Shown: one piece after another, positions 20,801-28,271 of the stretch
How the letters are laid out: the number at the start of each line of letters is the position of its first letter
How positions within the stretch are numbered: position 1 is the first letter of the stretch
From: Propionibacteriaceae bacterium
GTDB lineage: Bacteria; Actinomycetota; Actinomycetes; Propionibacteriales; Propionibacteriaceae
NCBI GenBank assembly: GCA_016717345.1
Contig: JADKFR010000001.1
Span: 1 to 64,000 of the forward strand
Length of the DNA: 64,000 nt
Reading direction: 5' to 3'
Notes under the pieces: model-generated
The model's input: only the letters and a program-made list of their open reading frames with translations
Database searches by the model: none
Told to the model about the DNA's origin: nothing
Position numbers and translations under genes: made by a program

Positions 20801-21015
20801 TTGGGCGCCAGGGCGAACTCGGTCGTCGACGCCGACTTGTTGAACCGCCCGAACAACGCGTCCGCGTCGCTGCTGGCCCAGATGCCCGAGTTGTTGAGAT
20901 CGGGACGCTGAACCACATTCCCGGTGGCGTGGACGGCGAACGCCGCAATCACTGAGGCGACCACTGCGACCACGATCGTGGGCGCCAAGCGCCTCGCACG
21001 CCTTGCGAATGCCAT
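14842..21015 (-). CDS. giant surface protein with Ig-like and fibronectin III repeats
   Basis: A 2057-residue protein. A basic N-terminus and one membrane segment (about 12-30, P-T-I-V-V-A-V-V-A-S) anchor it. Residues about 35-400 look like a beta-propeller. A charged linker (D-E-E-D-K-T-K-T-T-K-S-Q-D-K) follows, then many Ig/cadherin-like repeats marked by V-L-A-N-D-Y-D and V-L-A-N-D-T-T motifs (about 440-1480), fibronectin III domains (about 1490-1770; C-N-K-A-G-C-S-D-F-G) and an 87-residue Cys-containing tail. The start is ATG 21015 after GGGGGGA; a longer reading lacks a site. Proteins of this build sit between the kinase and MoxR genes in many actinobacteria; adhesion or envelope scaffolding is likely but unproven. 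An 18-base tandem duplication lies at 18097-18132. Confidence 0.85.
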   Translation of the reverse strand: MAFARRARRLAPTIVVAVVASVIAAFAVHATGNVVQRPDLNNSGIWASSDADALFGRFNKSASTTEFALAPKGVAPPSGVDVLQDGNTVVGHDLAKGALIPVDTLLAQPDFDKAVGVEAGSLVDLRGGTLAVMEPASGKVWAIRTNQSAEPLDLSGLDPASKPLVELDKAPGGVDPTAVASLSVGWDGAVHAATASGKSLLVKASGSGFEAPILGSLGAGLTSVQVAALGSEMAVLDAAGGVIHLPGGKAQQLEGVGAEARIQQAGDDLDTVLVATSTRLLQVGFDGVVTSLIEAGNGEPAAPASLGTCRFAAWSGNPGWVASACDGQSAGTPLKMDSRAGLGSSLVDPVFRVNWNRLILNDRKTGRIYDLDEAESLDDWKAVDPRQDSKADEEDKTKTTKSQDKAPQAKPDTFGARPSRTSVLHVLDNDVDPNGKILSIVDVSEVSGEATAVVSPDGQTILFQQPADGPDATFEYTISNQVNTATAKVTIEARAPGENQEPRLRYLAEALTFHVGSAGIVTMPVVGEWRDFDGDPITVVSASQGGQDVPVTSDGQIDYTAEKATDTVTRTVNFQVTDGIADPRSGTVTVKVLGAGNTDGIAPVAQADAVRGEVGKPIAVLPLLNDIPGVDPGQPQTAMTLAADVKGEPGLKPPVTDRDGGRVTLTATKPGVHFLSYSVKFGTAPAANEGTIRVDIVDDLGDDPVAMPDNAVVRGQAPILLDVLANDYDPAGGLLTVQTAAAANPEALEVAVVKGRWLRIRSLQPELAENPAAVIYRITNGLSGLVQGSVTVSQLDAVTNDTPLMRDDFAEVRAGDSTLIPVLANDTTQGGSTLSLVTNVLKRPGAGSFEVIDAGKNADAAQGEVGTAYVSGNQVRYVAPATVTKELNTEITYYAQTPSGEQDRATVFVTVHPQPSEEDKNAPPEPSSIETRAVSGDTITIPIPSSGQDPDGDSVWLLSLAAGPQRGAGPQRGRILGFTPEGITYQAFPTDDANGTDTFSYVVADKFGGTGTGIIRVAVVPPGQTQPPVAVDDQVTAQPGAVVTVDALANDFIATSDKVAVKPLKNPPAGVTLLGEQGPLSVTVPADKAEPVKVSYVLKGNADVTTTGVVAVTGKAGYINPPRVRDEVATTTDGKTAVADVLAHAWDPDSDKSALRVTVADPSATVAGGVVTVPVTTQVQVISYQVADPADDGVAAGLIYVPAAGGGVPYAHGLVTLDQGTKKTISLAEYVTSPRERPVRITVESSMSAAPSKHLKVTLGRSMTDFTLEPDEGYVGPASVTMEVLDAESLNGDGLKAVVSIPVQVGPITPVLRCPQEPQTIRIGQVGKDMDLASLCHVWTANPADAATVTFTAEWKTPIDRVSHTLSADGRSLALVAGVDAPKDRGSLTIGVAGSSASQELPVLVKNAPRPRLGAQTAEGKQGDAITGTLPELDSLIEVDRQDTLVSLVPKNDAARSEATSTITQPMTWSVTPSATFSGTLEYTLTVSDTANVANLDRQTQVGLTVSVYGKPDAPGAPRPGKVAQNHAETLTWTKPKDNGARIEKYVVSNDVDGTTWESQTPNVTAKPLKNAQPYHFRVQACNKAGCSDFGPPSITVTPDQAPTQVQGFKASNPMDKKITLSWQPVTGTDFTPVTSYLIKWPSGSKVVSAGQSTVTVSGTANVETTFSIWARNHNDQWISKKAATTKGWPTGYPLDFTINSTVNANLETDEPSVEISWSPADPNGKGPTTYKVFDSGSATACQGITATSCRIGSTSLDGATHDFVVRASNAYFEDKTEASLSWKATGKPAAFSGNDVTPTGVDGTFMLEGGTPRSRGASAVFTVQFNGKTFTSNVDPDGGPLEEEFSGAPDGVSSNVVLKLCNELDACSSQSLAVTTYGDTTALSADQGRGPDGTVVHLQVSVNPNGKRRQIRINGSNTTSTGSQDGLETHTFDYDLGGYSQKRTFEVEVESNDGWLKATRELQSAPPPRSVTIGKSSQTVSGCAYYGGGNCPKITIDTHGFSGSYACEFFREDESAPWFSALHYTGDRSGTANAWFGYDATVYVKCDGVESNHFPW
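14843..15110 (-). repeat. duplicated domain, copy 2 (giant protein tail)
   Basis: Second copy of the repeat at 14362-14630, encoding the C-terminal 87 residues of the giant surface protein. The spacing between copies is 481 bases. The two proteins differ in only a few residues of this domain (for example E-L-V-A-G-C against Q-T-V-S-G-C). Confidence 0.9.
18097..18132. repeat. 18-base tandem duplication inside the giant gene
   Basis: The unit GCCCCGTTGAGGTCCGGC occurs twice back to back (18097-18114 and 18115-18132), which keeps the frame and gives a repeated G-A-G-P-Q-R in the protein. It looks like recent replication slippage. Confidence 0.85.
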
Positions 21016-21170
21016 CGATGTCCCCCCGGATGTTCCGACCGGCCCCATGCTATGGATAGTCAAGGGCATTGACTGACGCGAGGACGGAAATGGACATGGG
21101 ACTTGAATCCCACGGTCATGGCTGGCAGCGAACCCTCACCGGCCGGGGTGCGACCACGGACCGACTTCCC

Positions 21171-22712
21171 TTACAGGCACTTCTCTTTGAATGATTGGTC
21201 GGCGAATGTTCCATTTGCCCTGACCACACGGACTTCAATACAGGTTGGCCCACTCGATGCCACCGGTATTTCCACCTTCTTCACCGTGGTCGGGATTGAT
21301 TGCTTGTCCCCCTGCTTCCGCCATTGGAAGGAGTCGTCATCCAAAGCGCGGGTGTACTCCCAGGTGAAGGTGGCTCGTCCCGAGGTCTCGGACGCGGTGA
21401 TCTCCAACGGACCGGGAGGCAGCACTGCGTCCCCGACCTGGGGGACGGGCGCGGACACCACGTCCGCAGCCTGGGGCTCAGCACTCGGCTGTCCAGAAGC
21501 GAGGGTGACGCCGACCCCGATGATGCCCACCAGGACGGCCACTGCGCCGGCGACGACCCACCAGCGCGGCTTGAGGTCAGGCAGGTCGTCCACGTCGTCA
21601 GCACCGAGGGGCTCCACAGCAGCCGCCCGTTGCCTGGTCGCTTCGGCCGGAGCGACCGACGAACTTTCCGGGACAGCTGAGCGACGGACGGTCCCCGCCG
21701 CGGGCTCCGGCGACGCCGCTTCTCTGGGCCTGGCCGCGGTCCGCCCGCCTGGGACGGCAGGCAGGTCCCGCTGGGCCTGAACCACCTGAGCGGCCTGGAC
21801 CCGCGTGGCGTCGGCAGAGGGGCGATCGGGATCCGCCGCGCCCACGCTGGTCTCGTCGGCGATCACCACCGGTGTCCGCTGGTAGCGAAGGTCCTGTTCG
21901 ATCGCCTGGAGCGACCGGACGAAGTCCAGAGCGCTGGCCGGCCGCATGGCGGGATCGCGCGCCATCGCAGACCGCAACAGCCGCTCAAGAGGTGCCGGCA
22001 CGTTCGCGCGCCCCGTGGAGGGCGCCGGGTTGTCCCGGATCCGTCGCATCAGGGCAAAGGGTGAGTTGTCCCCGCCAGGAATCTCGAACGGTGAACGTCC
22101 CACCAGCAGGTGCCACAGCGTGGCGGCGAGGGAGAAGACGTCGGAGCGAACCGAGGCCGGCGCCGTGGCGTACAGCACCTCCGGAGGCGACCAGGGAACC
22201 GAGACGCCGGTGTCGTCGTCATCGGACTCGGCCACCTGCGCGGCGATCCCGAAGTCGGTGAGCCCCGGCGTGCCGTACTGGTTGGTGAGCACGTTGGCAG
22301 GTTTGATGTCGCGGTGCAGCAATCCGGAGCGATGGGCGGTTTCGACCGCACTCCCGATCTGGATACCGATCCGGAGCACCTCATCCACGGCGAACCGTTC
22401 GGCCCGGGCGCGCTCGGCGAGACTCGCCTTCGGGTAGTACATCATCACGATGTAGGGTCGCCCGTCGGGGGTCGCCCCGGCGGCATAGACCGGGACGATG
22501 TGGGGGTGTTCGAGCCTGGCCATGGCGTTGGCCTCGGCTGTGAACCGGGCGACCGCGGAGGCTGACAGCCCCGTCTCACGAAGCACCTTGACCGCGACCC
22601 GCCGCGACGGCATCTGCTGCTGGTAGAGGTAGACGTCTGCGTAGCCGCCTGCCCCCAGCTTCTCCAGGTAGGTCAGTCCGGGGATGTCTGGCGGCGGGAG
22701 AGCCTTGCTCAC
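21171..22712 (-). CDS. Ser/Thr protein kinase, membrane-anchored (PknB-like)
   Basis: A 513-residue kinase. Residues 10-275 are a Hanks-type kinase: Gly loop G-A-G-G-Y-A-D-V, ATP-binding Lys in V-A-V-K-V-L, catalytic H-R-D-I-K-P-A-N, metal-binding D-F-G, and S-P-P-E-V, all intact. A juxtamembrane linker of about 110 residues rich in Ala/Pro/Arg leads to one membrane segment (W-W-V-V-A-G-A-V-A-V-L-V) and a short extracellular domain of about 90 residues with two Cys; there are no PASTA repeats. It overlaps the FHA gene upstream by four bases and is two genes from the PP2C phosphatase, so kinase, reader and eraser are co-expressed. Its likely targets are Thr residues on the FHA-bound partners of this operon. 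Confidence 0.92.
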   Translation of the reverse strand: MSKALPPPDIPGLTYLEKLGAGGYADVYLYQQQMPSRRVAVKVLRETGLSASAVARFTAEANAMARLEHPHIVPVYAAGATPDGRPYIVMMYYPKASLAERARAERFAVDEVLRIGIQIGSAVETAHRSGLLHRDIKPANVLTNQYGTPGLTDFGIAAQVAESDDDDTGVSVPWSPPEVLYATAPASVRSDVFSLAATLWHLLVGRSPFEIPGGDNSPFALMRRIRDNPAPSTGRANVPAPLERLLRSAMARDPAMRPASALDFVRSLQAIEQDLRYQRTPVVIADETSVGAADPDRPSADATRVQAAQVVQAQRDLPAVPGGRTAARPREAASPEPAAGTVRRSAVPESSSVAPAEATRQRAAAVEPLGADDVDDLPDLKPRWWVVAGAVAVLVGIIGVGVTLASGQPSAEPQAADVVSAPVPQVGDAVLPPGPLEITASETSGRATFTWEYTRALDDDSFQWRKQGDKQSIPTTVKKVEIPVASSGPTCIEVRVVRANGTFADQSFKEKCL

Positions 22713-24211
22713 CCCGTCACCTCAAACACGAAGTCCACGACGCCGGCCAGCACCACCCGAGTGCCGGGCTCGATCATCATCGGGTCGTTGGCCCGCAACT
22801 GCACCGGCTGTTCTCCCGGCAGGATCACCTCGGTGCCGTTCGTCGACCCGAGATCCTTGACCAACACGTGCCAGAAGTCGAGGGTCACTTCAAGGTGCTG
22901 GCTGGAGATGTCCTTGGCCGGGTCGTTCAGCTTGAGCAGGTTCGGCTGATCGCCCGCGTAGCCAGCGGGCAGGCGAGGGTTGCGGCCCAGAATCAATCCG
23001 CGATCAAGGGGAACCACGTCCCCGTTGGAGAGCCGCAACACGCCCAGCGGCGGTCGCGGCGTCTCGAACGGCTGCTGCGGCGGCAACGGCTGGCCACAGA
23101 CCCGACAGCCTCCCGCGTACGCCGGGCTGAGGTGGCCCTGGGGGCAGCGGGCCGCAACCACGAGGGTGTCGGACGGACCGCTGTGCCCCACCAGAGTGCG
23201 ACGATCAACCGTCATCTCGGCGGCTTCTGGATCGAACGCCGGCGTTGGTGGCGCCGGGACTGGCTGGGCCTGAGGTTCATCGGAGGGTCCCCCGGCGCCC
23301 GGAGCCGGGCCCCACGGTGCCTCCTCCTCGGAGGTGGCCCAAGGGAAGAATTCGATCAGCAGACCGGCATCAGCCGGTGCCGCGGGCGCGTCCGCCGCCG
23401 GTTGCGGCTCCAGCACGCCCGGAGCTGCCGGCTGCACGGAAGGCGCCGGGTCATCCCGCTCCGCCCTGCCCGAATCGTGGAACGCAACAGGTTCGGGTTG
23501 CCACGCGGCCGCGAGCGGCTCGGCGAACCTGGCCGCACTCGGGAGTTCAGCCTCCTCTGGCAGGTCGGGGGCCGCCACGACGGGGGCCGCCACGACGGGA
23601 GCCGGCACGACGGGAGCCGCCACGACGGGAGCCGGCACGACGGGAGCCGGCACGACGGGAGCCGGCACGACGGGAGCCGGCACCACGGGAGCCGGCACGT
23701 CCGACGCCTCCGACGCCTCCGACGCCTCCGACGCAGCCGACTCGACATCGGCAACCCTCGGGAGTGCGAGCGCCTCGGCCGGGCGATCGGCCTGCTGGGT
23801 GGCGGCCGCTGCACGCACGACCCCCCAACCCAGCGGCAGGTTCGCCGAGTCCCCGCCTCCGCTGCGAAGGGTCACCGTGGCCGGGGACGCGATGAAGCGA
23901 TCGGTCCAAAGCCCGCTGCCCACGACATCCGTGCCACCCTGAACGGCTCCGATGAAGTTCCCACGGACGACGACCCTCGTCCCGTCGGCAGCCCATTGCG
24001 CCACTGCGAAGTTCTTCACGGTGCGGAGTCCGGGGCTGACGAGGATCTCAAGGATCTCATCGACGTCGGTGGTGGAGAGCAACCCCTCCAGGAGCCTCCC
24101 AGCCAGCGCGTCGGTCGCCGGCACGTCCACCAACACGGCCCAGCCCGGCGCAGCAACCAGGGTGGTGTCCCCTGGGGCGTAGTACAGACGGCCCATCTCC
24201 GCTTCCGACAT
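22709..24211 (-). CDS. FHA domain protein with zinc ribbon and Pro-Ala-Val repeat linker
   Basis: A 500-residue protein. The N-terminal 160 residues form an unnamed domain. A linker follows with an E-A-S triplet run and about nine copies of a pentapeptide of the V-P-A-P-V type, then more Pro/Ala-rich sequence. At about 355-378 a zinc ribbon (C-P-Q-G-H and C-R-V-C-G-Q) precedes a C-terminal FHA domain (L-I-L-G-R-N-P-R, S-S-Q-H-L-E, G-S-T-N-G-T). Zinc-ribbon-FHA proteins commonly accompany PP2C and Ser/Thr kinase genes and read Thr phosphorylation. It ends in a four-base overlap with the kinase and starts 2 bases after the phosphatase stop. ATG 24211 is the first in-frame start. Confidence 0.85.
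   Translation of the reverse strand: MSEAEMGRLYYAPGDTTLVAAPGWAVLVDVPATDALAGRLLEGLLSTTDVDEILEILVSPGLRTVKNFAVAQWAADGTRVVVRGNFIGAVQGGTDVVGSGLWTDRFIASPATVTLRSGGGDSANLPLGWGVVRAAAATQQADRPAEALALPRVADVESAASEASEASEASDVPAPVVPAPVVPAPVVPAPVVPAPVVAAPVVPAPVVAAPVVAAPDLPEEAELPSAARFAEPLAAAWQPEPVAFHDSGRAERDDPAPSVQPAAPGVLEPQPAADAPAAPADAGLLIEFFPWATSEEEAPWGPAPGAGGPSDEPQAQPVPAPPTPAFDPEAAEMTVDRRTLVGHSGPSDTLVVAARCPQGHLSPAYAGGCRVCGQPLPPQQPFETPRPPLGVLRLSNGDVVPLDRGLILGRNPRLPAGYAGDQPNLLKLNDPAKDISSQHLEVTLDFWHVLVKDLGSTNGTEVILPGEQPVQLRANDPMMIEPGTRVVLAGVVDFVFEVTG
23576..23705. repeat. 15-base tandem repeat array in the FHA gene
   Basis: About nine 15-base units close to CGGGAGCCGGCACGA on the plus strand, with a few units carrying GCCGCC instead of GCCGGC. 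They encode V-P-A-P-V or V-A-A-P-V on the minus strand. An adjoining run of four 9-base GACGCCTCC units (about 23701-23736) encodes E-A-S triplets. The copies are in frame, so length variation would only change the linker. Confidence 0.9.
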
Positions 24212-24213
24212 GG

Positions 24214-24993
24214 CTACTCCTGTCCCAGCCTGAGCCGAGGATGTGTGATTTCGTCGACTTCAGTTGACTCGCCGAGGGGCAGATCGATGATGATGACGGA
24301 GGTATTGTCCCGTCCGCCACCAGCCAGAGCCCGCTCCACCAGGACCCTCGTGGCAACGGCTGGGTCAGGTTCTGCGAGCGCCACCTCGGCGATCTGGGCG
24401 TCGGTCAACTCGTTGGTCAACCCGTCCGAGCACACCAGGAAGCGCTCCCCCGGGGTCTGGGGCAACACCCACAGATCCACCTGCGGGGCAGGATTCGACC
24501 CCACTGAACGGGTGATGACATTCCGGAGGCTGTGATGGCGGGCCTCAGCTTCGGTGATCTTTCCGTCCAGGATCATTTCTTCCGTTTCGGAATGGTCAAT
24601 GGTGGCGCGGGCCAGCACCCCGCCGTGGCACCGGTAGACCCGCGAATCCCCCACATTGAAGACCGCCCAATGACCGGAACCCCCGACCATCACCTGGGCC
24701 AACCCACTGACCGTGCTTCCCATCCCGCTGGCATTCGGACGGCTTGCCACGTAGGCCAGCATTCGATCGTTCGCGACACGTACCGCGGCGGTGATGTCCT
24801 GTGGTTTCAGGAAGTCCGCCTGATCCAGTTCTGCGAACACCTCCGCAAGAATGGCGCTGGCCACATCGCCGGCAGCGTGCCCGCCCATTCCGTCCGCCAC
24901 GGCCCAGATCTGCTTTCCCTCGAAGACGGAATCCTCGTTCAGGGTGCGTTTCAGCCCGATATCGGTTCGTGAGCTTGAAGCCACTGGTTGCAT
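24214..24993 (-). CDS. PP2C-family Ser/Thr protein phosphatase (PstP-like)
   Basis: A 259-residue soluble phosphatase of the metal-dependent PP2C family. Its motifs are complete: N-E-D-S, D-G-M-G-G-H-A-A-G-D, G-D-S-R-V-Y-R, C-S-D-G-L and G-R-D-N-T-S-V-I, supplying the Asp ligands for two Mn/Mg ions. It would dephosphorylate proteins modified by the kinase two genes downstream. The start is ATG 24993 (M-Q-P-V-A-S-S-S-R) with GGAGG only 3 bases before it; a longer open frame overlaps tgt and lacks coding character. It is the first gene of the signalling and secretion operon, with a possible -10 TAGGGT at 25067-25072 (minus strand). Confidence 0.92.
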   Translation of the reverse strand: MQPVASSSRTDIGLKRTLNEDSVFEGKQIWAVADGMGGHAAGDVASAILAEVFAELDQADFLKPQDITAAVRVANDRMLAYVASRPNASGMGSTVSGLAQVMVGGSGHWAVFNVGDSRVYRCHGGVLARATIDHSETEEMILDGKITEAEARHHSLRNVITRSVGSNPAPQVDLWVLPQTPGERFLVCSDGLTNELTDAQIAEVALAEPDPAVATRVLVERALAGGGRDNTSVIIIDLPLGESTEVDEITHPRLRLGQE

Positions 24994-25148
24994 GAGCCTC
25001 CGTTCCCGGTGGCTGGCACGGATTCGGTGTCCTGAAAGATCGCCCCAGCGCTGTATTTGCGGGAACACCCTAGCAACTTGGCAGGACCGCCCATCGCAGG
25101 GCTCGACCTGTAACGGCCGACACGTTTCCCCGGGTGGGCGACTCCCCC

Positions 25149-26387
25149 TTACCCGCGCCGCGCGTAGAACCGTCCCAGGAAGTCGGTCCTGAAGTCCGCG
25201 AAGTCCCCTGAGTCGATGCTGGCTCGGATGTCGTCCACCAGACGCACCGTGAAGTGCTCGTTGTGGATCGTGCACAACGTGGAGGCCAGCATCTCCTTGG
25301 CCTTGAACAGGTGGTGCAGGTAGGCCCGCGTGTAGTGCGCGCAGGTGTAGCAGTCGCACTCCTCATCGATGGGACGGAAGGCCCGCCGGTTCGCCGCGGT
25401 GTTGACGTTGAAGCGCCCGTCCGGGGTGTAGAGCGCGGCGTTGCGAGCGACCCTGGACGGCATCACGCAGTCGAAGGTGTCCGCACCGGCCTCAATGGCG
25501 GCGAAGAAGTCGTCCGGCTCAGAGATCCCCAACAGGTGTCTCGGCTTGTCAACGGGCAGTTCGGAGCACACCCAGGACACGATGGTGCCGAGGTTCTCCT
25601 TCTCCAATGCCCCGCCGATCCCGAAGCCGTCGAAAGGTCGCCCCGCCACCTCCAGGGCAGCCAGGTCGCGGGCGGCTTGGCGTCGCAGGTCTTCGTACTG
25701 GGCGCCCTGCACCACCCCGAAGAGCGCCTGGTACGGCTTGTCGGCGCGTTCGGCGGTGAGGTCGTGGTGCGCCGCGAGGCACCGCACCGCCCACGCCTGG
25801 GTGCGGGCCAGCGACGATTCCTGGTAGCCGCGGGTGTTCATCAAGGTGGTGCACTCGTCGAAGGCGAACATGATGTCGGCCCCGAGTTCGTGCTGGATCC
25901 GCATCGACACCTCCGGGGTGAAGCGATGCCGGTCGCCGTTGAGGTGCGAGGTGAAGGTCACGCCATCGTCGTCGACGTGGGCCAGCCGGGTCTTTCCCTC
26001 GGCGATCACCTGGTCGTCGGCCAGGCCGGCGACGTCCATCGCGAGAACCTTCTTGAACCCCACCCCCAGGCTCATCACCTGGAAGCCTCCGGAGTCGGTG
26101 AAGGTGGGGCCGGGCCAGTTCATGAACGCACCCAGGCCGCCGGCGGCGTCCACGATGTCCGAACCGGGCTGCAGGAACAAGTGGTAGGCGTTGGCGAGCA
26201 CCGCTTGCGCCCCCAGTGCGCCGACCGCCTCAGGCAGCACCGCCTTCACGGTCGCCTTGGTTCCCACGGCCACGAAGGCCGGGGTCCGGATGTCGCCGTG
26301 CGGGGTCCGGATCACGCCGCTTCGCCCCAGCCCGTTGGGCAGTTCGCTGCCCGGGACGAAACCGAAGCCGCCCTCAGCGGGCGTCAC
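25149..26387 (-). CDS. tgt: queuine/preQ1-type tRNA-guanine transglycosylase
   Basis: A 412-residue enzyme that exchanges G34 in the anticodon wobble position of GUN tRNAs for a queuosine precursor. The TIM-barrel motifs are present: T-D-S-G-G-F-Q-V, F-A-F-D-E-C and F-D-G-F-G-I-G-G. The C-terminal zinc site is C-D-C-Y-T-C-A-H with a later His (Y-L-H-H-L). Length is normal for actinobacteria. It begins inside the end of rsmE (14-base overlap), so both are in one operon with dnaJ and hrcA. No queuosine synthesis genes are visible in the window, so salvage of queuine or preQ1 is possible. Confidence 0.95.
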   Translation of the reverse strand: MTPAEGGFGFVPGSELPNGLGRSGVIRTPHGDIRTPAFVAVGTKATVKAVLPEAVGALGAQAVLANAYHLFLQPGSDIVDAAGGLGAFMNWPGPTFTDSGGFQVMSLGVGFKKVLAMDVAGLADDQVIAEGKTRLAHVDDDGVTFTSHLNGDRHRFTPEVSMRIQHELGADIMFAFDECTTLMNTRGYQESSLARTQAWAVRCLAAHHDLTAERADKPYQALFGVVQGAQYEDLRRQAARDLAALEVAGRPFDGFGIGGALEKENLGTIVSWVCSELPVDKPRHLLGISEPDDFFAAIEAGADTFDCVMPSRVARNAALYTPDGRFNVNTAANRRAFRPIDEECDCYTCAHYTRAYLHHLFKAKEMLASTLCTIHNEHFTVRLVDDIRASIDSGDFADFRTDFLGRFYARRG

Positions 26388-27114
26388 GGACGCCGAGTGC
26401 CTGGAGTTGGGCGAGGGCGACCACCCCGGCGGTGGACGTGCGCAGCACGCTCTCGGCGATCAGGACGACGTGGCCGCCGGCCGCGGCGAAGGCTGCCACC
26501 TCGTCCTCGCTGAGCCCACCCTCGGGCCCCACGATGAACATGATCTCCCCCTGTGACGGAATGCTCAGCCCGGCCAGCGGCAGGGTGGCGGTCTCGTGCA
26601 GGACCGCCGTCAGCGCGGTCTGTTCGATCCGCAGGGCGAGTTCGGCGGTGGTCATCGGCGCCGCAATCGTGGGGACGCGTAACCGGCGACACTGCTTCGC
26701 TGCTTCCCGCGCGGTGATGCGCCAGCGGGACAGCCCCCGCTCGACCCGTTCGGGAGCCCACTTCACCACCGAGCGCTCAGCCTGCCAGGGCACGATCTCG
26801 TCGATCCCCAGTTCGGTGAGCATCTCGACGGCCGCTTCGGCGCGATCACCCTTGGGCAGGGCCTGCACCGCCACATAGCGGACGGGCGACAGCTGTTCCC
26901 GCAACACCTCGGCCACCTCGATGACCAGGACACCTCTGGCGGACTCGACCACCGGGCCGCGCACCGCTGTGCCGGCACCGTCGCCGATGCGGACGATCTC
27001 GCCGACCCTGATCCGGCGGACGGCGGCAGCGTGACGGCCCTCGTCGCCCCCCAGCGCCACCCGCTGCCCGACCTGCGGCGCATCCAGGTCGCCCAGAAAC
27101 AGCGGTTCCGTCAT
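26374..27114 (-). CDS. rsmE: 16S rRNA m3U1498 methyltransferase
   Basis: A 246-residue SPOUT-class methyltransferase that methylates N3 of U1498 in 16S rRNA. An N-terminal PUA-like domain (G-G-D-E-G-R-H-A-A-A-V-R-R-I-R) is followed by the knotted SAM-binding domain with F-I-V-G-P-E-G-G-L-S and the closing L-R-T-S-T-A-G. The start is ATG 27114 (M-T-E-P-L-F-L), overlapping the dnaJ stop as ATGA. The dnaJ-rsmE pairing is common in many bacteria. Confidence 0.95.
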   Translation of the reverse strand: MTEPLFLGDLDAPQVGQRVALGGDEGRHAAAVRRIRVGEIVRIGDGAGTAVRGPVVESARGVLVIEVAEVLREQLSPVRYVAVQALPKGDRAEAAVEMLTELGIDEIVPWQAERSVVKWAPERVERGLSRWRITAREAAKQCRRLRVPTIAAPMTTAELALRIEQTALTAVLHETATLPLAGLSIPSQGEIMFIVGPEGGLSEDEVAAFAAAGGHVVLIAESVLRTSTAGVVALAQLQALGVRDAR

Positions 27115-28268
27115 GAGAACGTCTCCTTCAGCCACCCCAGGACGCCCTTGTGCTTCGAGACCGACACCTCGGCGCGGGCCTCATCGCGCAGCGCGGCGAA
27201 GTGCCGCAGCAGTTCGCGCTGCTCCTCGTCCAGCCTGGTCGGCGTCTGCACCAGCAAAGTGACCCCGAGCTCGCCGCGGCCGCCGCCACGCAGCTTCGGG
27301 ACGCCCCGGTCCGGGATGGCGATCCGGGTCCCGGACTGGGTACCCGAGGGGATGGTCACCGAGACCTTTCCCGCGTCGGCGTCGAGGTCGTCCCGCTCCG
27401 CCTCCAGGGTCGCGATCGTGATCTCCGTGCCGAGGGCCGCCGCGGTCATGGGGACCTTGACCACCACGTCGAGGTTGTCGCCGTTCCGCTTGAACATCTC
27501 GTGCGGTGCGACGGTGAGCTCGACGTACAGGTCACCCGCCGGTCCACCGCCGGGGCCGACCTCGCCCTGGGAGTCGAGGTGGATGCGATTACCGGTGCTG
27601 ACGCCGGCCGGGATCTTCACATTGATGGTCCGATGACTGCGCACCCGTCCCTCGCCGGAGCATTCCCCACACGGGTGTGGGATGACGGTGCCGTAGCCGC
27701 GACAGGTCGGACACGGCTGGCTCGTCCGGATGTCGCCGAGGAACGACCGCTGAACCTGGGTGATGTCACCCTGACCGTGGCAGGTGGTGCAGGTGACGGG
27801 CTCCGAGCCGGGGTTCGCCCCAGTGCCCGTGCACTGGGGGCAGATCACCGCGGTGTCGACCCGCAGCGGCTTGGTGATCCCGAACGCTGCCTCCGCGAGC
27901 GACAACGTGAGGCGGACGAGGGCGTCCTGGCCCTTGCGGGTGCGGGACCGCGGCCCGCGGCTGCCCTGGGCGCCGAACATGGCGTCCACCAGGTTGGTGA
28001 AGTCGAAGCCCATTCCGCCGGGAAAGCCGCCGAAACCGCCGGCTCCCGAGGAGCCCAGGGGGTCGCCGCCGCGGTCGTACATGGCCCGCTTGTTCGGATC
28101 GTGGAGCACCTCGTAGGCCTCGCCGATCTCCTTGAACTTCTCGGCCGCGTCGGGGGCGTCGGCCACGTCCGGGTGGAACTTCATGGCCAGCTTGCGGTAG
28201 GCCTTCTTGATCTGCTCGGGGCTGGCGTCCCGGGAAACGCCCAGCACCTCGTAGTAATCAGTGGTCAC
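27111..28268 (-). CDS. dnaJ: molecular chaperone DnaJ
   Basis: A 385-residue type I J-protein. The J domain carries H-P-D at residues 32-34, a Gly/Phe-rich stretch spans about 75-90, and four zinc motifs of the C-x-x-C-x-G-x-G kind follow (C-P-Q-C-T-G-T-G, C-T-T-C-H-G-Q-G, C-P-T-C-R-G-Y-G, C-G-E-C-S-G-E-G). The C-terminal peptide-binding domains are complete. It stimulates DnaK ATPase and delivers unfolded clients. It lies 3 bases after hrcA, so it should share the CIRCE-controlled heat-shock promoter. This is the dnaJ2 type linked to hrcA in actinobacteria; a second dnaJ near dnaK would be expected elsewhere. Confidence 0.96.
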   Translation of the reverse strand: MTTDYYEVLGVSRDASPEQIKKAYRKLAMKFHPDVADAPDAAEKFKEIGEAYEVLHDPNKRAMYDRGGDPLGSSGAGGFGGFPGGMGFDFTNLVDAMFGAQGSRGPRSRTRKGQDALVRLTLSLAEAAFGITKPLRVDTAVICPQCTGTGANPGSEPVTCTTCHGQGDITQVQRSFLGDIRTSQPCPTCRGYGTVIPHPCGECSGEGRVRSHRTINVKIPAGVSTGNRIHLDSQGEVGPGGGPAGDLYVELTVAPHEMFKRNGDNLDVVVKVPMTAAALGTEITIATLEAERDDLDADAGKVSVTIPSGTQSGTRIAIPDRGVPKLRGGGRGELGVTLLVQTPTRLDEEQRELLRHFAALRDEARAEVSVSKHKGVLGWLKETFS

Positions 28269-28271
28269 ACA

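Noticed and set aside
21016..21170. tRNA-like segment between the kinase and the giant surface protein gene
   Set aside because: A short GGACTTGAATCCCACGGTCA stretch resembles a T-arm, but acceptor and anticodon stems cannot be formed around it.
23576..23736. Possible CRISPR array
   Set aside because: The 15- and 9-base units are directly tandem with no spacers, and they encode a protein linker.
22868..24535. Long plus-strand open frame opposite the FHA and PP2C genes
   Set aside because: It runs through the repeat array as Arg/His-rich low-complexity sequence and mirrors well-supported minus-strand genes.
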